In this document: in pieces, positions 1 through 7,150 of the stretch
Numbering within the stretch: the first letter of the stretch is position 1
Layout of the letters: the number at the start of each line of letters is the position of its first letter
Source: UBA5794 sp963714375
GTDB lineage: Bacteria; Actinomycetota; Acidimicrobiia; Spongiisociales; UBA5794
Assembly: GCA_963714375.1 (NCBI GenBank)
Contig: CAVQOG010000006.1
Location: 310,001-374,000, forward strand
DNA length: 64,000 nucleotides
Direction: 5' to 3'
Made by a program: the position numbers and the translations under genes
Notes under the pieces: generated by a model
What the model saw: only the letters and a program-made list of their open reading frames with translations
What the model was told of the DNA's origin: nothing
Databases searched by the model: none

Positions 1-377
1 CCGAGAAGTGCAAGCACAGCCTCGATCGTCTCAGGAAAGAAATCGACCTCAAGCCCGAGCAGCACTGGCAGACCACGGTCCTTGGCATCGGTGACAACTG
101 CCACATACCGATCAAGCGAGAGCACTCTTTCAAGCGCTACATGTTCAGCTGTCAGCTTTGCAAGATCGGGTTGCTCAGCGTCCTCCCACCACCGACCAAG
201 CACCTCCGCGGATTCGTGGCAGCGATACAGGTGCTCCGTGAACCCGATTTCGTCAGCGCCATTGGCCAGCCCGTGCTCCACGAAACTGTCAAGAAATCCA
301 TCTGGGTAGACGCCAGGCTCTGGTCCGATGCCGTCGTAGGCACCGTGGGGATGAAGATGTACATGATGGTCGCCCAT
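1..377 (-). CDS. PHP-domain phosphoesterase, histidinol-phosphatase-like (3' end outside window)
   Basis: Reading the reverse strand from the ATG at 377 gives about 125 codons, open to the window edge. The N-terminus, Met-Gly-Asp-His-His-Val-His-Leu-His-Pro-His-Gly, carries the HxH metal-binding motif of the PHP superfamily. Further on are 'EIGFTEH' and 'GLEVDFFPE', which match the metal ligands of HisK-type histidinol phosphatases. In that family a trinuclear metal centre removes phosphate from histidinol phosphate; other PHP phosphoesterases look similar, so the substrate is inferred. The gene follows the small coiled-coil gene after 31 bp but has its own TANNNT box 8 nt before the start. 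Only the N-terminal half is visible. Confidence 0.8.
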   Translation of the reverse strand, partial: MGDHHVHLHPHGAYDGIGPEPGVYPDGFLDSFVEHGLANGADEIGFTEHLYRCHESAEVLGRWWEDAEQPDLAKLTAEHVALERVLSLDRYVAVVTDAKDRGLPVLLGLEVDFFPETIEAVLALL

Positions 378-385
378 GACTGTCA

Positions 386-391
386 AGAATA
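386..391 (-). promoter_or_regulatory. -10 box TATTCT of the PHP gene
   Basis: TATTCT on the minus strand ends 8 nt before the ATG at 377, giving a leader of at most 1-2 nt. Confidence 0.5.
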
Positions 392-408
392 GGGTCGGTC
401 ATCCCTCG

Positions 409-822
409 TCAATCTGCGGGAGGAATCTCGACATCTCGGTCGGTGAGGATTCCCTTGATCAGACCGATCCGCGCCTTGATCTTGGGCATACCCATCGCAT
501 CATCGATTCCCTTGTTGATCTGAACACCGCCAAGGTTCCCCATTTCGGCGGCACCCGGACCACCCGTACCTGCCTGTCTGACAAGGTCGATGCGCTGGCT
601 CTCGATGTGTCGCATCTGGGACCGTAGACCGCCAAGTTCGGCCAGAAGGTCCTCCGTTGAACGCTGCTTATCAAGGTCCTGGGCGCGCGAACGGGCTTGG
701 ATACGAAGTGCATCCTGACGCTTCTTGAGTTCAAATCGCTCGGCGAAGGCATCGTCTGGAAGATCGAGGAGCTGTCGCTGGACTTGAGCGAGCTGTGCGG
801 TGAGGTCTCCTATGTCGTCCAT
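409..822 (-). CDS. small coiled-coil protein, paralogue of the protein at 22790
   Basis: 137 residues, unrecognised. It is rich in Leu, Arg, Gln and Asp and is predicted largely helical/coiled coil from about residue 5 to 85, followed by a Gly-rich break and a C-terminal segment 'QINKGIDD'. A reading frame upstream would add 24 residues overlapping the E2 gene, but TACTGT lies exactly 6 nt before the ATG at 822, so I start there. It shares 'RQDAL-RIQAR' and 'INKGID' with the 22790 gene ('RDELRVQAR', 'INKAIGD'). Function unknown; no membrane segment or signal peptide. Confidence 0.75.
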   Translation of the reverse strand: MDDIGDLTAQLAQVQRQLLDLPDDAFAERFELKKRQDALRIQARSRAQDLDKQRSTEDLLAELGGLRSQMRHIESQRIDLVRQAGTGGPGAAEMGNLGGVQINKGIDDAMGMPKIKARIGLIKGILTDRDVEIPPAD

Positions 823-828
823 CACCAA

Positions 829-834
829 ACAGTA
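829..834 (-). promoter_or_regulatory. -10 box TACTGT, leaderless start of the coiled-coil gene
   Basis: GTACTGT on the minus strand, 6 nt before the ATG at 822. It lies in the short gap after the E2 stop, so this gene can be transcribed apart from the dehydrogenase operon. Confidence 0.6.
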
Positions 835-844
835 CTCCGTTGGG

Positions 845-1996
845 TCAGCGGCCCAACACCGTGATGAGATCGGCCATGAATGATCGTCCGGCACCTCCGT
901 CGATGACGCGGTGGTCGTATGAGAGTGACAGCGGGAATTCGGTCGCGATCACGATCTCATTGTCGCGAACAACCGCTTCGGGCTCGGCACGTCCGATCGA
1001 AAGAATGGCAGTGGTTCCGTACGGAACGATCGGTGTCCCGAAACGACCGCCAACAGCACCGATATTGGAAATGGTGAAGGTCTGCCCGGTCAGCTGCTGC
1101 CGATGAAGTGTGCGATCCTTTGCGCCTTTTGCGAGGTCGCGGATCTCGCCTCCGAGCGCTTCAATCGACTTCTCATCAGCGTCAGCGATGACGGCGACCA
1201 TGAGCCCGTCGGGTGTGTCAACGGCGAACCCAATGTCGTAGCGGTCGTGTTCGATGACGGCGTCGGGGGCGAACGTTGCGTTGAACGCTCGGAATCTCTT
1301 GAGGAGTGGCACGATCTTTGCGATCAGCAGGGCCTCAAGGGGAACCTTCCCCGCATCAGCGCGGGCGGCGAGCAGCGCTGATGCGTCAACAGTTCCATAG
1401 GTCGTGACGTGGGGAATCTCATTCCACGAACGTGTGAGATTGCGGATGATGGCTTTGCGGGTCGCGCTGAACGGAACACGCGTATGGGGCCCAAGGGACT
1501 GCGACGCCGCCTCACGAACATCGTCCTCGGTGATACGACCTCCCGGACCCGTGCCGGGAAGGGTCTCCACATCGACACCGAGTTCTGAGGCGAGCCTCCG
1601 CACCAGTGGCAGAGTCTGAACACCCGACGCAACGTCCTGTATCAAATCTGATTCGAGTGTGCCGACGATCGGCGCGACCTCGTCGGTTGATTCCCCGCGA
1701 TCGGTTGATTCCCCGTAGGTGATCTCGGGAGGAGCCACGGACGCTGCCCACAGCTCTCCTTCCTCGCCGATCACAGCAAGAAGATGTTCCACGGCAAGCA
1801 CCTCATCTGGTGCCGCGCCGTGATGGAGGACGACACCGCCGATCGGTGCAGGGATCTCGACGACCGCCTTGTCGGTTTCGACCTCGACGAGGGGTGCATC
1901 TGCCTCGACTCGGTCGCCGACTTCGACAAACCAGTGCAGGATGGTGGCCTCAGCAAGCCCTTCTCCGATGTCGGGTAGGTAGAACGCGGTCGCCAT
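845..1996 (-). CDS. 2-oxoacid dehydrogenase E2, dihydrolipoamide acyltransferase
   Basis: 383 residues. Residues 1-80 form a lipoyl domain with the modified lysine in 'VETDKAVVE' (Lys43). An acidic linker holds a short duplication (GESTDRGESTDE) coded by an 18-bp repeat at 1683-1715. A peripheral-subunit-binding domain ('LVRRLASELGVDVETL', about 130-165) binds E3. The catalytic domain ends with 'SYDHRVIDGG', carrying the active-site His of chloramphenicol-acetyltransferase-like E2 enzymes. The protein moves the acyl group from E1 to CoA. Its start overlaps the E1beta stop by 4 bp (ATGA). Whether the substrate is pyruvate or branched-chain 2-oxoacids cannot be decided from sequence; the separate E1alpha/E1beta arrangement fits the branched-chain complex. 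No E3 gene is present in the window. Confidence 0.92.
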   Translation of the reverse strand: MATAFYLPDIGEGLAEATILHWFVEVGDRVEADAPLVEVETDKAVVEIPAPIGGVVLHHGAAPDEVLAVEHLLAVIGEEGELWAASVAPPEITYGESTDRGESTDEVAPIVGTLESDLIQDVASGVQTLPLVRRLASELGVDVETLPGTGPGGRITEDDVREAASQSLGPHTRVPFSATRKAIIRNLTRSWNEIPHVTTYGTVDASALLAARADAGKVPLEALLIAKIVPLLKRFRAFNATFAPDAVIEHDRYDIGFAVDTPDGLMVAVIADADEKSIEALGGEIRDLAKGAKDRTLHRQQLTGQTFTISNIGAVGGRFGTPIVPYGTTAILSIGRAEPEAVVRDNEIVIATEFPLSLSYDHRVIDGGAGRSFMADLITVLGR

Positions 1997-2970
1997 CAGG
2001 CCTCCATGGTCCTCATCGTGGCGTTGACGATCCGATCGACACCAGGTGTGTAGTGCCTCTCTGCCCGCCGCAGCGGAACGATGATGTCCCAGCCAGTGAC
2101 GCGTTCAATCGGTGCTCTCAGCGAATACAGCGCCTTTTCGGCGATGACCGCCGCTATCTCTGCGCCGAAGCCTGCGGTGCGAGGAGCTTCGTGGACAACC
2201 ACCGCCCTTCCGGTGTGTTCAACCGATGCGAGAATCGTTTCTACATCGAGCGGGACGAGCGTTCGGAGATCGATGACCTCAGCGTCGACACCGTTGGCCG
2301 CCAGAAGTTCGGCGGCCTGGCGGGTCTCCTTCATCATTGCCCCGTAGGCAATGAGGGTGACATCTGACCCGACACGCTCGATTGACGCAACACCGATCGG
2401 GATTTCGTACTGCCCGTCAGGGACATCTTCCTTCAACGCCCGATACGCCCGGATCGGCTCAAGAAAGATGACCGGATCGGGATCGGCGATTGCTGCGGTG
2501 AGGAGGCCCTTGGCATCGATCGGCCGTGACGGCACAACGACTTTGAGTCCCGGAACGTGTGCGTAGATTGCTTCGAGGGACTCGGAGTGATGCTCAGCAG
2601 CACCGATGCCTCCGCCATAGGGGATACGGATCACAAGCGGTGCCGTGAAACGGTGGCGGGAACGATTTCTGATACGCGAGACGTGGTTGACGACTTGGTC
2701 GTATGCGGGATAGGAGAACCCCATGAATTGCATCTCGGCGATCGGCTTCATGCCGGCGACAGCAAGGCCGAAGGCTGCACCGACGATGCCAGATTCAGAG
2801 ACGGGTGTATCGACGACACGATCGGATCCAAACCGTTGCTGAAGTCCGTCGGTGACTCGGAAGACTCCACCGGTGGTCCCGACATCCTCACCGAGGAGCA
2901 TCACGGAATCATCGGCCAACGCCTCGGCGAGCGCTGCGTTGAGGGCTTGAGCGATCGTTCGTTCGGCCAT
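1996..2970 (-). CDS. 2-oxoacid dehydrogenase E1 component, beta subunit
   Basis: 324 residues, full family length. The start region 'ALAEAL-DDSVMLLGEDVG' followed by 'GGVFRVTDGL', 'DTPVSE' and 'GAAFGLA' is the transketolase pyrimidine-binding fold of BkdB/PdhB-type subunits; Glu in 'LGEDVG' is the usual TPP-contacting region. With E1alpha it decarboxylates a 2-oxoacid and reductively acylates the lipoyl group of E2. It lies between E1alpha and E2 with 4-bp overlaps at both ends, indicating translational coupling and fixed stoichiometry. Confidence 0.92.
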   Translation of the reverse strand: MAERTIAQALNAALAEALADDSVMLLGEDVGTTGGVFRVTDGLQQRFGSDRVVDTPVSESGIVGAAFGLAVAGMKPIAEMQFMGFSYPAYDQVVNHVSRIRNRSRHRFTAPLVIRIPYGGGIGAAEHHSESLEAIYAHVPGLKVVVPSRPIDAKGLLTAAIADPDPVIFLEPIRAYRALKEDVPDGQYEIPIGVASIERVGSDVTLIAYGAMMKETRQAAELLAANGVDAEVIDLRTLVPLDVETILASVEHTGRAVVVHEAPRTAGFGAEIAAVIAEKALYSLRAPIERVTGWDIIVPLRRAERHYTPGVDRIVNATMRTMEA

Positions 2971-4007
2971 CAGCCGTCCCTCTCAAACATGGCCTGCTGG
3001 TCGATCAGCGGCTGGGTCGGTTGCGCGAACATCGCGGAGAAGATCTCTGCCCCGCTCAACGGTTCCAATGCTTCAGCTTCGGCGACCGCGTCCTCGACCT
3101 TGGTCGAAGCGTTGTTGGTGACCTCGTTTTCCCAGGTCTCATCCCATGCGTCGTTTACCTGGAGATGGAGTCGGACGCGACGGATTGGATCTCTGTCGCG
3201 CCACGTGTTCGTCAGATCCTCGGTGCGGTATCGGCCCGGATCGTCGGCCGTTGTGTGCGGTCCGACGCGGTATGTCATCGCCTCGATGAACGTCGGGCCC
3301 TCCCCCGCTCGAGCAGCGTCGACAGCCTGCGTCGTCGCGCTCACTACGGCGAGGAGATCGTTGCCGTCGATCCTGATGCCCGTCATGCCATATCCAACGG
3401 CCTTGTCCACGAGTGATGCCGCGGCTGTTTGTCTCTCGAACGGCAGCGAGATCGCCCACCCATTGTTCTGGCAGAAGAAGACTGTCGGCGTTGCAAAGAC
3501 GCCAGCAAAATTCATGGCTTCGTGGAAGTCACCCTCCGATGTGGCGCCATCGCCGAACATGGTGAGGGAGACGCGACCGCTCGATTGCAGTTTGTCTGCC
3601 CACGCGGTCCCGACGGCGTGGATCATGTGTCCACCGACGGTGATCGACGGGGGTAGCACGTTGATCCCTTCGGGTGTTTTGCCGCCTCGCTCGTCTCCGA
3701 TCCGGCCAAGGAGGAGGTTGACCATCGGATATCCGGCAAACCACATCGCCGCAGCATCGCGGTACGTCGCAACAACCCAGTCATCGGTATTGAGCGGCGC
3801 AACCGCACCGATCTGACACGCCTCCTGCCCCTCAAACGGCGCGTAGGTCGCAAGCCTTCCCTGCTTCTGCATGGCTGTGCACTTGCGGTCATAGACCCGT
3901 CCGACCACCATTGCCTCGTACAGCTCGCGCGTTCGTTCGATGGTGATCGGAGGCTCGCCAACAAGCTTGCCTCCCTCGGACAGTATCTGAAGTGTCTGGT
4001 GCGGCAT
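2970..4007 (-). CDS. 2-oxoacid dehydrogenase E1 component, alpha subunit
   Basis: 345 residues. The TPP/Mg motif is visible as 'GDGATSEGDFHEAMNF' followed about 25 residues later by 'CQNNGWAIS'. 'VGPHTTADDPGRYR' near 260 matches the phosphorylation-loop region of branched-chain E1alpha proteins. First gene of a three-gene operon (E1alpha-E1beta-E2). A TAGCCT box 7 nt before the ATG suggests leaderless initiation of the whole operon. TPP made with help of the thiamine operon at 51487 would be its cofactor. Confidence 0.93.
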   Translation of the reverse strand: MPHQTLQILSEGGKLVGEPPITIERTRELYEAMVVGRVYDRKCTAMQKQGRLATYAPFEGQEACQIGAVAPLNTDDWVVATYRDAAAMWFAGYPMVNLLLGRIGDERGGKTPEGINVLPPSITVGGHMIHAVGTAWADKLQSSGRVSLTMFGDGATSEGDFHEAMNFAGVFATPTVFFCQNNGWAISLPFERQTAAASLVDKAVGYGMTGIRIDGNDLLAVVSATTQAVDAARAGEGPTFIEAMTYRVGPHTTADDPGRYRTEDLTNTWRDRDPIRRVRLHLQVNDAWDETWENEVTNNASTKVEDAVAEAEALEPLSGAEIFSAMFAQPTQPLIDQQAMFERDG

Positions 4008-4014
4008 CAGCGGC

Positions 4015-4020
4015 AGGCTA
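4015..4020 (-). promoter_or_regulatory. -10 box TAGCCT of the E1-E2 operon
   Basis: GTAGCCT ends 7 nt before the E1alpha ATG at 4007; no Shine-Dalgarno sequence lies between. Confidence 0.55.
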
Positions 4021-4133
4021 CCTCGCTCCGATCAGCGAAAGATCGAGCGGGCTCAGTGAAGCGCTGTGTCGATCGCCACATGACGGTCGGGTTCGGCGTA
4101 TCGTGTGCTCGAACCGGCGCCAGGAGCTTTTTC

Positions 4134-5753
4134 ATGCATATGCAAGACGACTTTCCCCTGCTGTTGAGCACGCTGTACGACAACGCCGTGTGGCAGTATG
4201 GGCAGCAGGAAATCGTGTCGGTCGAGGCTGATCTCTCGATTCATCGAACAACCTATGCCGAGACAGACGTTCGGATACGAAAGCTTGCAACCGCCATAGC
4301 AACAATGCTCGGTGTGGGGGAAGGCGAGCCGATCGGTACGTTCGCATGGAACAACCATCGGCACCACGAGCTGTACTGGGCGACAAGCAACACCGGTCGC
4401 GTGTGCCACACGCTCAACATCCGGCTGTTTGCGGACCAATTGACATACATCGTGAACCATGCCGGAGACAAGGCCATCTTCATCGATCCTGACCTCGCAC
4501 CGGCCATCGCACCCCTGGTCGACACCTTCGAAACCGTTGAGCATTTCATCATCATGGGTCCCTCAACGGATGGCTGTGGGATTGACGGAGCGATCGCGTA
4601 CGAGGATTTGATCGCCGATGTCGAGCCCCAGTCCGACTGGCCGATGCTCGACGAACGCAGCCCCATGATGTTCTGCTACACGTCGGGGACGACAGGTAAC
4701 CCGAAGGGTGTGGCGTACACGCAGCGTTCCACGTATCTGCACACAATCTCGAATCTGGCCATGAACCCAATCGGCACAGAGGACAATGTGCTCCCCGTCG
4801 TCCCGATGTTTCACGCTGCGGCGTGGGGCTACCCCTTCATGGCTGTGACCGTTGGAGCAAAGCTCACATACCCCGGCCCTGACATGACAGGATCGGGGAT
4901 CGTCGGGCTGATCACCGATGAGCATGTCACGTTCTCTGCTGGGGTTCCAACGGTATGGCTCGGCATCCAACACCACCTTGAAGCCAACCCCGATATCGAT
5001 CTCAGCCATGTTCGGGCGCTCTTCTGCGGGGGTGCCGCTGTTCCACGATCAATGATCGACTGGTTCAAGACACATCGTGGGGTACGGGTCATCCAGGGTT
5101 GGGGGATGACCGAGACAAACCCTGTTGCGTCGGCTGCAACGCTCAAGCCGTGGATGCAGGACTGGGACTGGGAAAAGCAACTCAATGTCCTCGAGACTGC
5201 GGGAAGGCCGGTGCCGGGGCTCATCGTCAAGATCGTCGACGACATGAACGAACCTCTCCCCCACGACGGTGAGGCGTTCGGCGAGCTTCTCATCCGCGGA
5301 CCATGGATCGCAGCCGAGTACTACAAGGACGACCGCTCGCCAGCATCGTTCGTTGATGGTTGGCTCCGTACCGGAGATGTGTGCAAGATCACACCCGACG
5401 GCTACATCCGAATCACCGATCGGGCGAAAGATGTCATCAAGTCGGGTGGTGAGTGGATTTCATCCCTCGATATCGAGAACACCATCATGGGCCATCCCGA
5501 CGTTGCTGAGGCCACCGTGGTTGGCCTGAAGCATGCCAAATGGCAGGAGCGACCTGTTGCGTTCATCGTCGCGAAACCTGGCACGAACCTCACATCCGAC
5601 ACCATCAAGGAGTTTCTCGAGCCCAAGATCGCCTCATGGTGGATGCCGGATCAGATCCTGTTCATCGATGCGATACCCAAGACGGGTACGGGCAAGTTCG
5701 ACAAGAAGGTCGTGCGAGCCGAATACGAAGATCTTCTGGTCGATGCCGACTAG
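4134..5753 (+). CDS. AMP-dependent acyl-CoA synthetase
   Basis: 539 residues from the ATG at 4134, chosen because AGGAG (4122-4126) lies 7 nt upstream; a longer frame from 3999 would overlap the divergent E1alpha gene. Adenylate-forming signature 'YTSGTTGNPKGVAYTQRS' at about 185-200, then 'GWGMTETNP', 'GWLRTGD' and the C-terminal lysine loop 'PKTGTGKFDKK'. It activates a fatty or related carboxylic acid to an acyl-AMP and then the CoA thioester; it resembles medium/long-chain FadD-type ligases, but the chain length is not readable. The following thioesterase gene overlaps its end by 11 bp. Confidence 0.9.
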   Translation: MHMQDDFPLLLSTLYDNAVWQYGQQEIVSVEADLSIHRTTYAETDVRIRKLATAIATMLGVGEGEPIGTFAWNNHRHHELYWATSNTGRVCHTLNIRLFADQLTYIVNHAGDKAIFIDPDLAPAIAPLVDTFETVEHFIIMGPSTDGCGIDGAIAYEDLIADVEPQSDWPMLDERSPMMFCYTSGTTGNPKGVAYTQRSTYLHTISNLAMNPIGTEDNVLPVVPMFHAAAWGYPFMAVTVGAKLTYPGPDMTGSGIVGLITDEHVTFSAGVPTVWLGIQHHLEANPDIDLSHVRALFCGGAAVPRSMIDWFKTHRGVRVIQGWGMTETNPVASAATLKPWMQDWDWEKQLNVLETAGRPVPGLIVKIVDDMNEPLPHDGEAFGELLIRGPWIAAEYYKDDRSPASFVDGWLRTGDVCKITPDGYIRITDRAKDVIKSGGEWISSLDIENTIMGHPDVAEATVVGLKHAKWQERPVAFIVAKPGTNLTSDTIKEFLEPKIASWWMPDQILFIDAIPKTGTGKFDKKVVRAEYEDLLVDAD

Positions 5754-6558
5754 CGAAGGATTGTTTCGGAAGGCCACTTCAGTCAGAGCCGATGGCGACG
5801 GACGCTGGCAAACCCAGCTGGCTGACGGTTGGGACATCTTGGGCAACACCAACGGTGGGTACATGCTCGCGATCGCTTCACGGGCATCGAGCGAAGCTAC
5901 TGGTGGCCGGCTACCGGTGACGATCACCGGCCACTACACGAGACGTGGACACGGTGGGCCTGCGGAAGTCGAAACGGAAGTTGTGCGATCGGGCAGGCAA
6001 TTGTCGGTCGTGCGCAGCCGGCTTCTTCAGAACGGTCAGGTGATCCTCGAAGTCCTCGGAACCTTCACGGAACCGAGGGGCGATGCCCAGTCAGTCCTGC
6101 TCACCGACGCGACGCCGGTCGACCTTCCTCCTCCCGATGCGTGTGTACGTTCGATTCCTGCCGATGCCGCACCGTTTCCACCACCGTCTGTCGGCAAGAT
6201 CGATCTGAGGACCAGCCCGCGTGTCGCTGGGATGTTTGAAACCGGTCCCTACGGTGAAGCGGCTCTTGAAGGCTGGTTCCGGCTCCTTGACGGTGAACCG
6301 CTCGATGCCCACGCATTGATACTCGCGAGTGATTCGTTTCCACCGACAGCTTTCACAGCCGGCCTCCCAATCGGGTGGACACCGACGATCGAACTCACGG
6401 TGCATATCCGAGATCCCCACGTCCAAGGATGGATCAGGTGCGAATTCCGGAGCCGGTTCGTTTCCGGAGGCTACATCGAGGAGGATGGCTTGTTCTGGGA
6501 CGAATCCGGCAGTCTCGTTGCGCAATCGCGACAACTCGCAATGGTCTCAACGGACTAG
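5743..6558 (+). CDS. TesB-like acyl-CoA thioesterase family protein
   Basis: 271 residues from the ATG at 5743, which overlaps the acyl-CoA ligase by 11 bp. The frame opens upstream but that part is antisense-like low-complexity sequence inside the ligase gene. The protein reads as two hotdog halves: 'GGYMLAIASRA' in the first, and 'ELTVHIRDPHVQGWIRCEFRSRFVSGGYIEEDG' elements in the second, the layout of TesB/thioesterase-like superfamily proteins. Likely hydrolyses acyl-CoA made by the neighbour, giving a ligase/thioesterase pair. The stop is immediately followed by a heptad array. Confidence 0.78.
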   Translation: MPTSEGLFRKATSVRADGDGRWQTQLADGWDILGNTNGGYMLAIASRASSEATGGRLPVTITGHYTRRGHGGPAEVETEVVRSGRQLSVVRSRLLQNGQVILEVLGTFTEPRGDAQSVLLTDATPVDLPPPDACVRSIPADAAPFPPPSVGKIDLRTSPRVAGMFETGPYGEAALEGWFRLLDGEPLDAHALILASDSFPPTAFTAGLPIGWTPTIELTVHIRDPHVQGWIRCEFRSRFVSGGYIEEDGLFWDESGSLVAQSRQLAMVSTD

Positions 6559-6585
6559 GAGCTTTTCAGCTCTCAGCTTTCAGCC
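6558..6585. repeat. heptad repeat array between convergent genes
   Basis: GGAGCTT, TTCAGCT, CTCAGCT, TTCAGCC in unbroken 7-bp steps between the stop of the TesB-like gene and the end of the hotdog gene. The last codons and the stop of the hotdog gene (Glu-Ser-stop) are written in this array. Confidence 0.75.
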
Positions 6586-7010
6586 TGTGGCACCGCGTAC
6601 GTGCCTTGCGCTACGGCGACGAGGCGGTCGGGTGCGCCGTCTACCCAGACTTCGATTGTTCCAACGATTCGACGAGCGCTCGACGAGTTGACAACGGCGC
6701 GAGCCAGAAGATCGGCGCCTTTGGCCGGCCGAAGAAATCGAATGGACATTTCGGTTGTCACCGCCATCGGCTCCACACCAATGAGCGTGAATGCAGCGAA
6801 CCAGAGTGCCATATCAGCGGCCGAGAAGATGGTCGGTCCTGGGATGTACCCACCCGGTCTCAGCCGTGTGTCATCGAATGTCCAGCGAACGACAGCGGTG
6901 CCCTTCCCCAACGTGTCACAGCGCAAGCCCATGTCATAGATCGATGGAAAGGCTTCCTCCACCGCAGTATTGAGAGCCTCAACGGTCAAACCAAATGCGT
7001 TCTCTGTCAC
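6573..7010 (-). CDS. PaaI-type hotdog-fold thioesterase
   Basis: 145 residues, GTG start. 'RPGGYIPGPTIFSAADMALWFAAF' matches the hotdog core helix of PaaI/YdiI-type thioesterases, followed by 'EMSIRFLRPAKGADLLARA'. These enzymes hydrolyse short or aromatic acyl-CoA esters. The gene is convergent with the TesB-like gene and ends within the heptad array, so its last two residues (Glu-Ser) are array-encoded. TAGAGT lies 8 nt before the GTG. Confidence 0.8.
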   Translation of the reverse strand: MTENAFGLTVEALNTAVEEAFPSIYDMGLRCDTLGKGTAVVRWTFDDTRLRPGGYIPGPTIFSAADMALWFAAFTLIGVEPMAVTTEMSIRFLRPAKGADLLARAVVNSSSARRIVGTIEVWVDGAPDRLVAVAQGTYAVPQAES

Positions 7011-7018
7011 GTGTCGAT

Positions 7019-7024
7019 ACTCTA
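7019..7024 (-). promoter_or_regulatory. -10 box TAGAGT of the hotdog gene
   Basis: TAGAGT ends 8 nt before the GTG at 7010, leaving no room for a ribosome binding site. Confidence 0.45.
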
Positions 7025-7150
7025 GATCCCAACCGCCAACCTGTTCTTCGCGGTCCCAGGTTCGGGTGTCAGTGGTCGGTCAATCGATCCACAATGACGA
7101 AGAGCGCCACCAAGGGTGACGCTCCTCTGTTGGCCCGGAATGGCAAGTTC

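Noticed and set aside
1683..1715. 18-bp duplication in the E2 gene as a heptad array
   Set aside because: The period is 18 bp and in frame, coding a short linker duplication; unrelated to the 7-bp arrays.
2557..3816. 419-codon open frame antisense to the E1 genes
   Set aside because: Low-complexity Ser/Arg/Thr translation typical of an antisense frame; E1alpha and E1beta are certain on the other strand.
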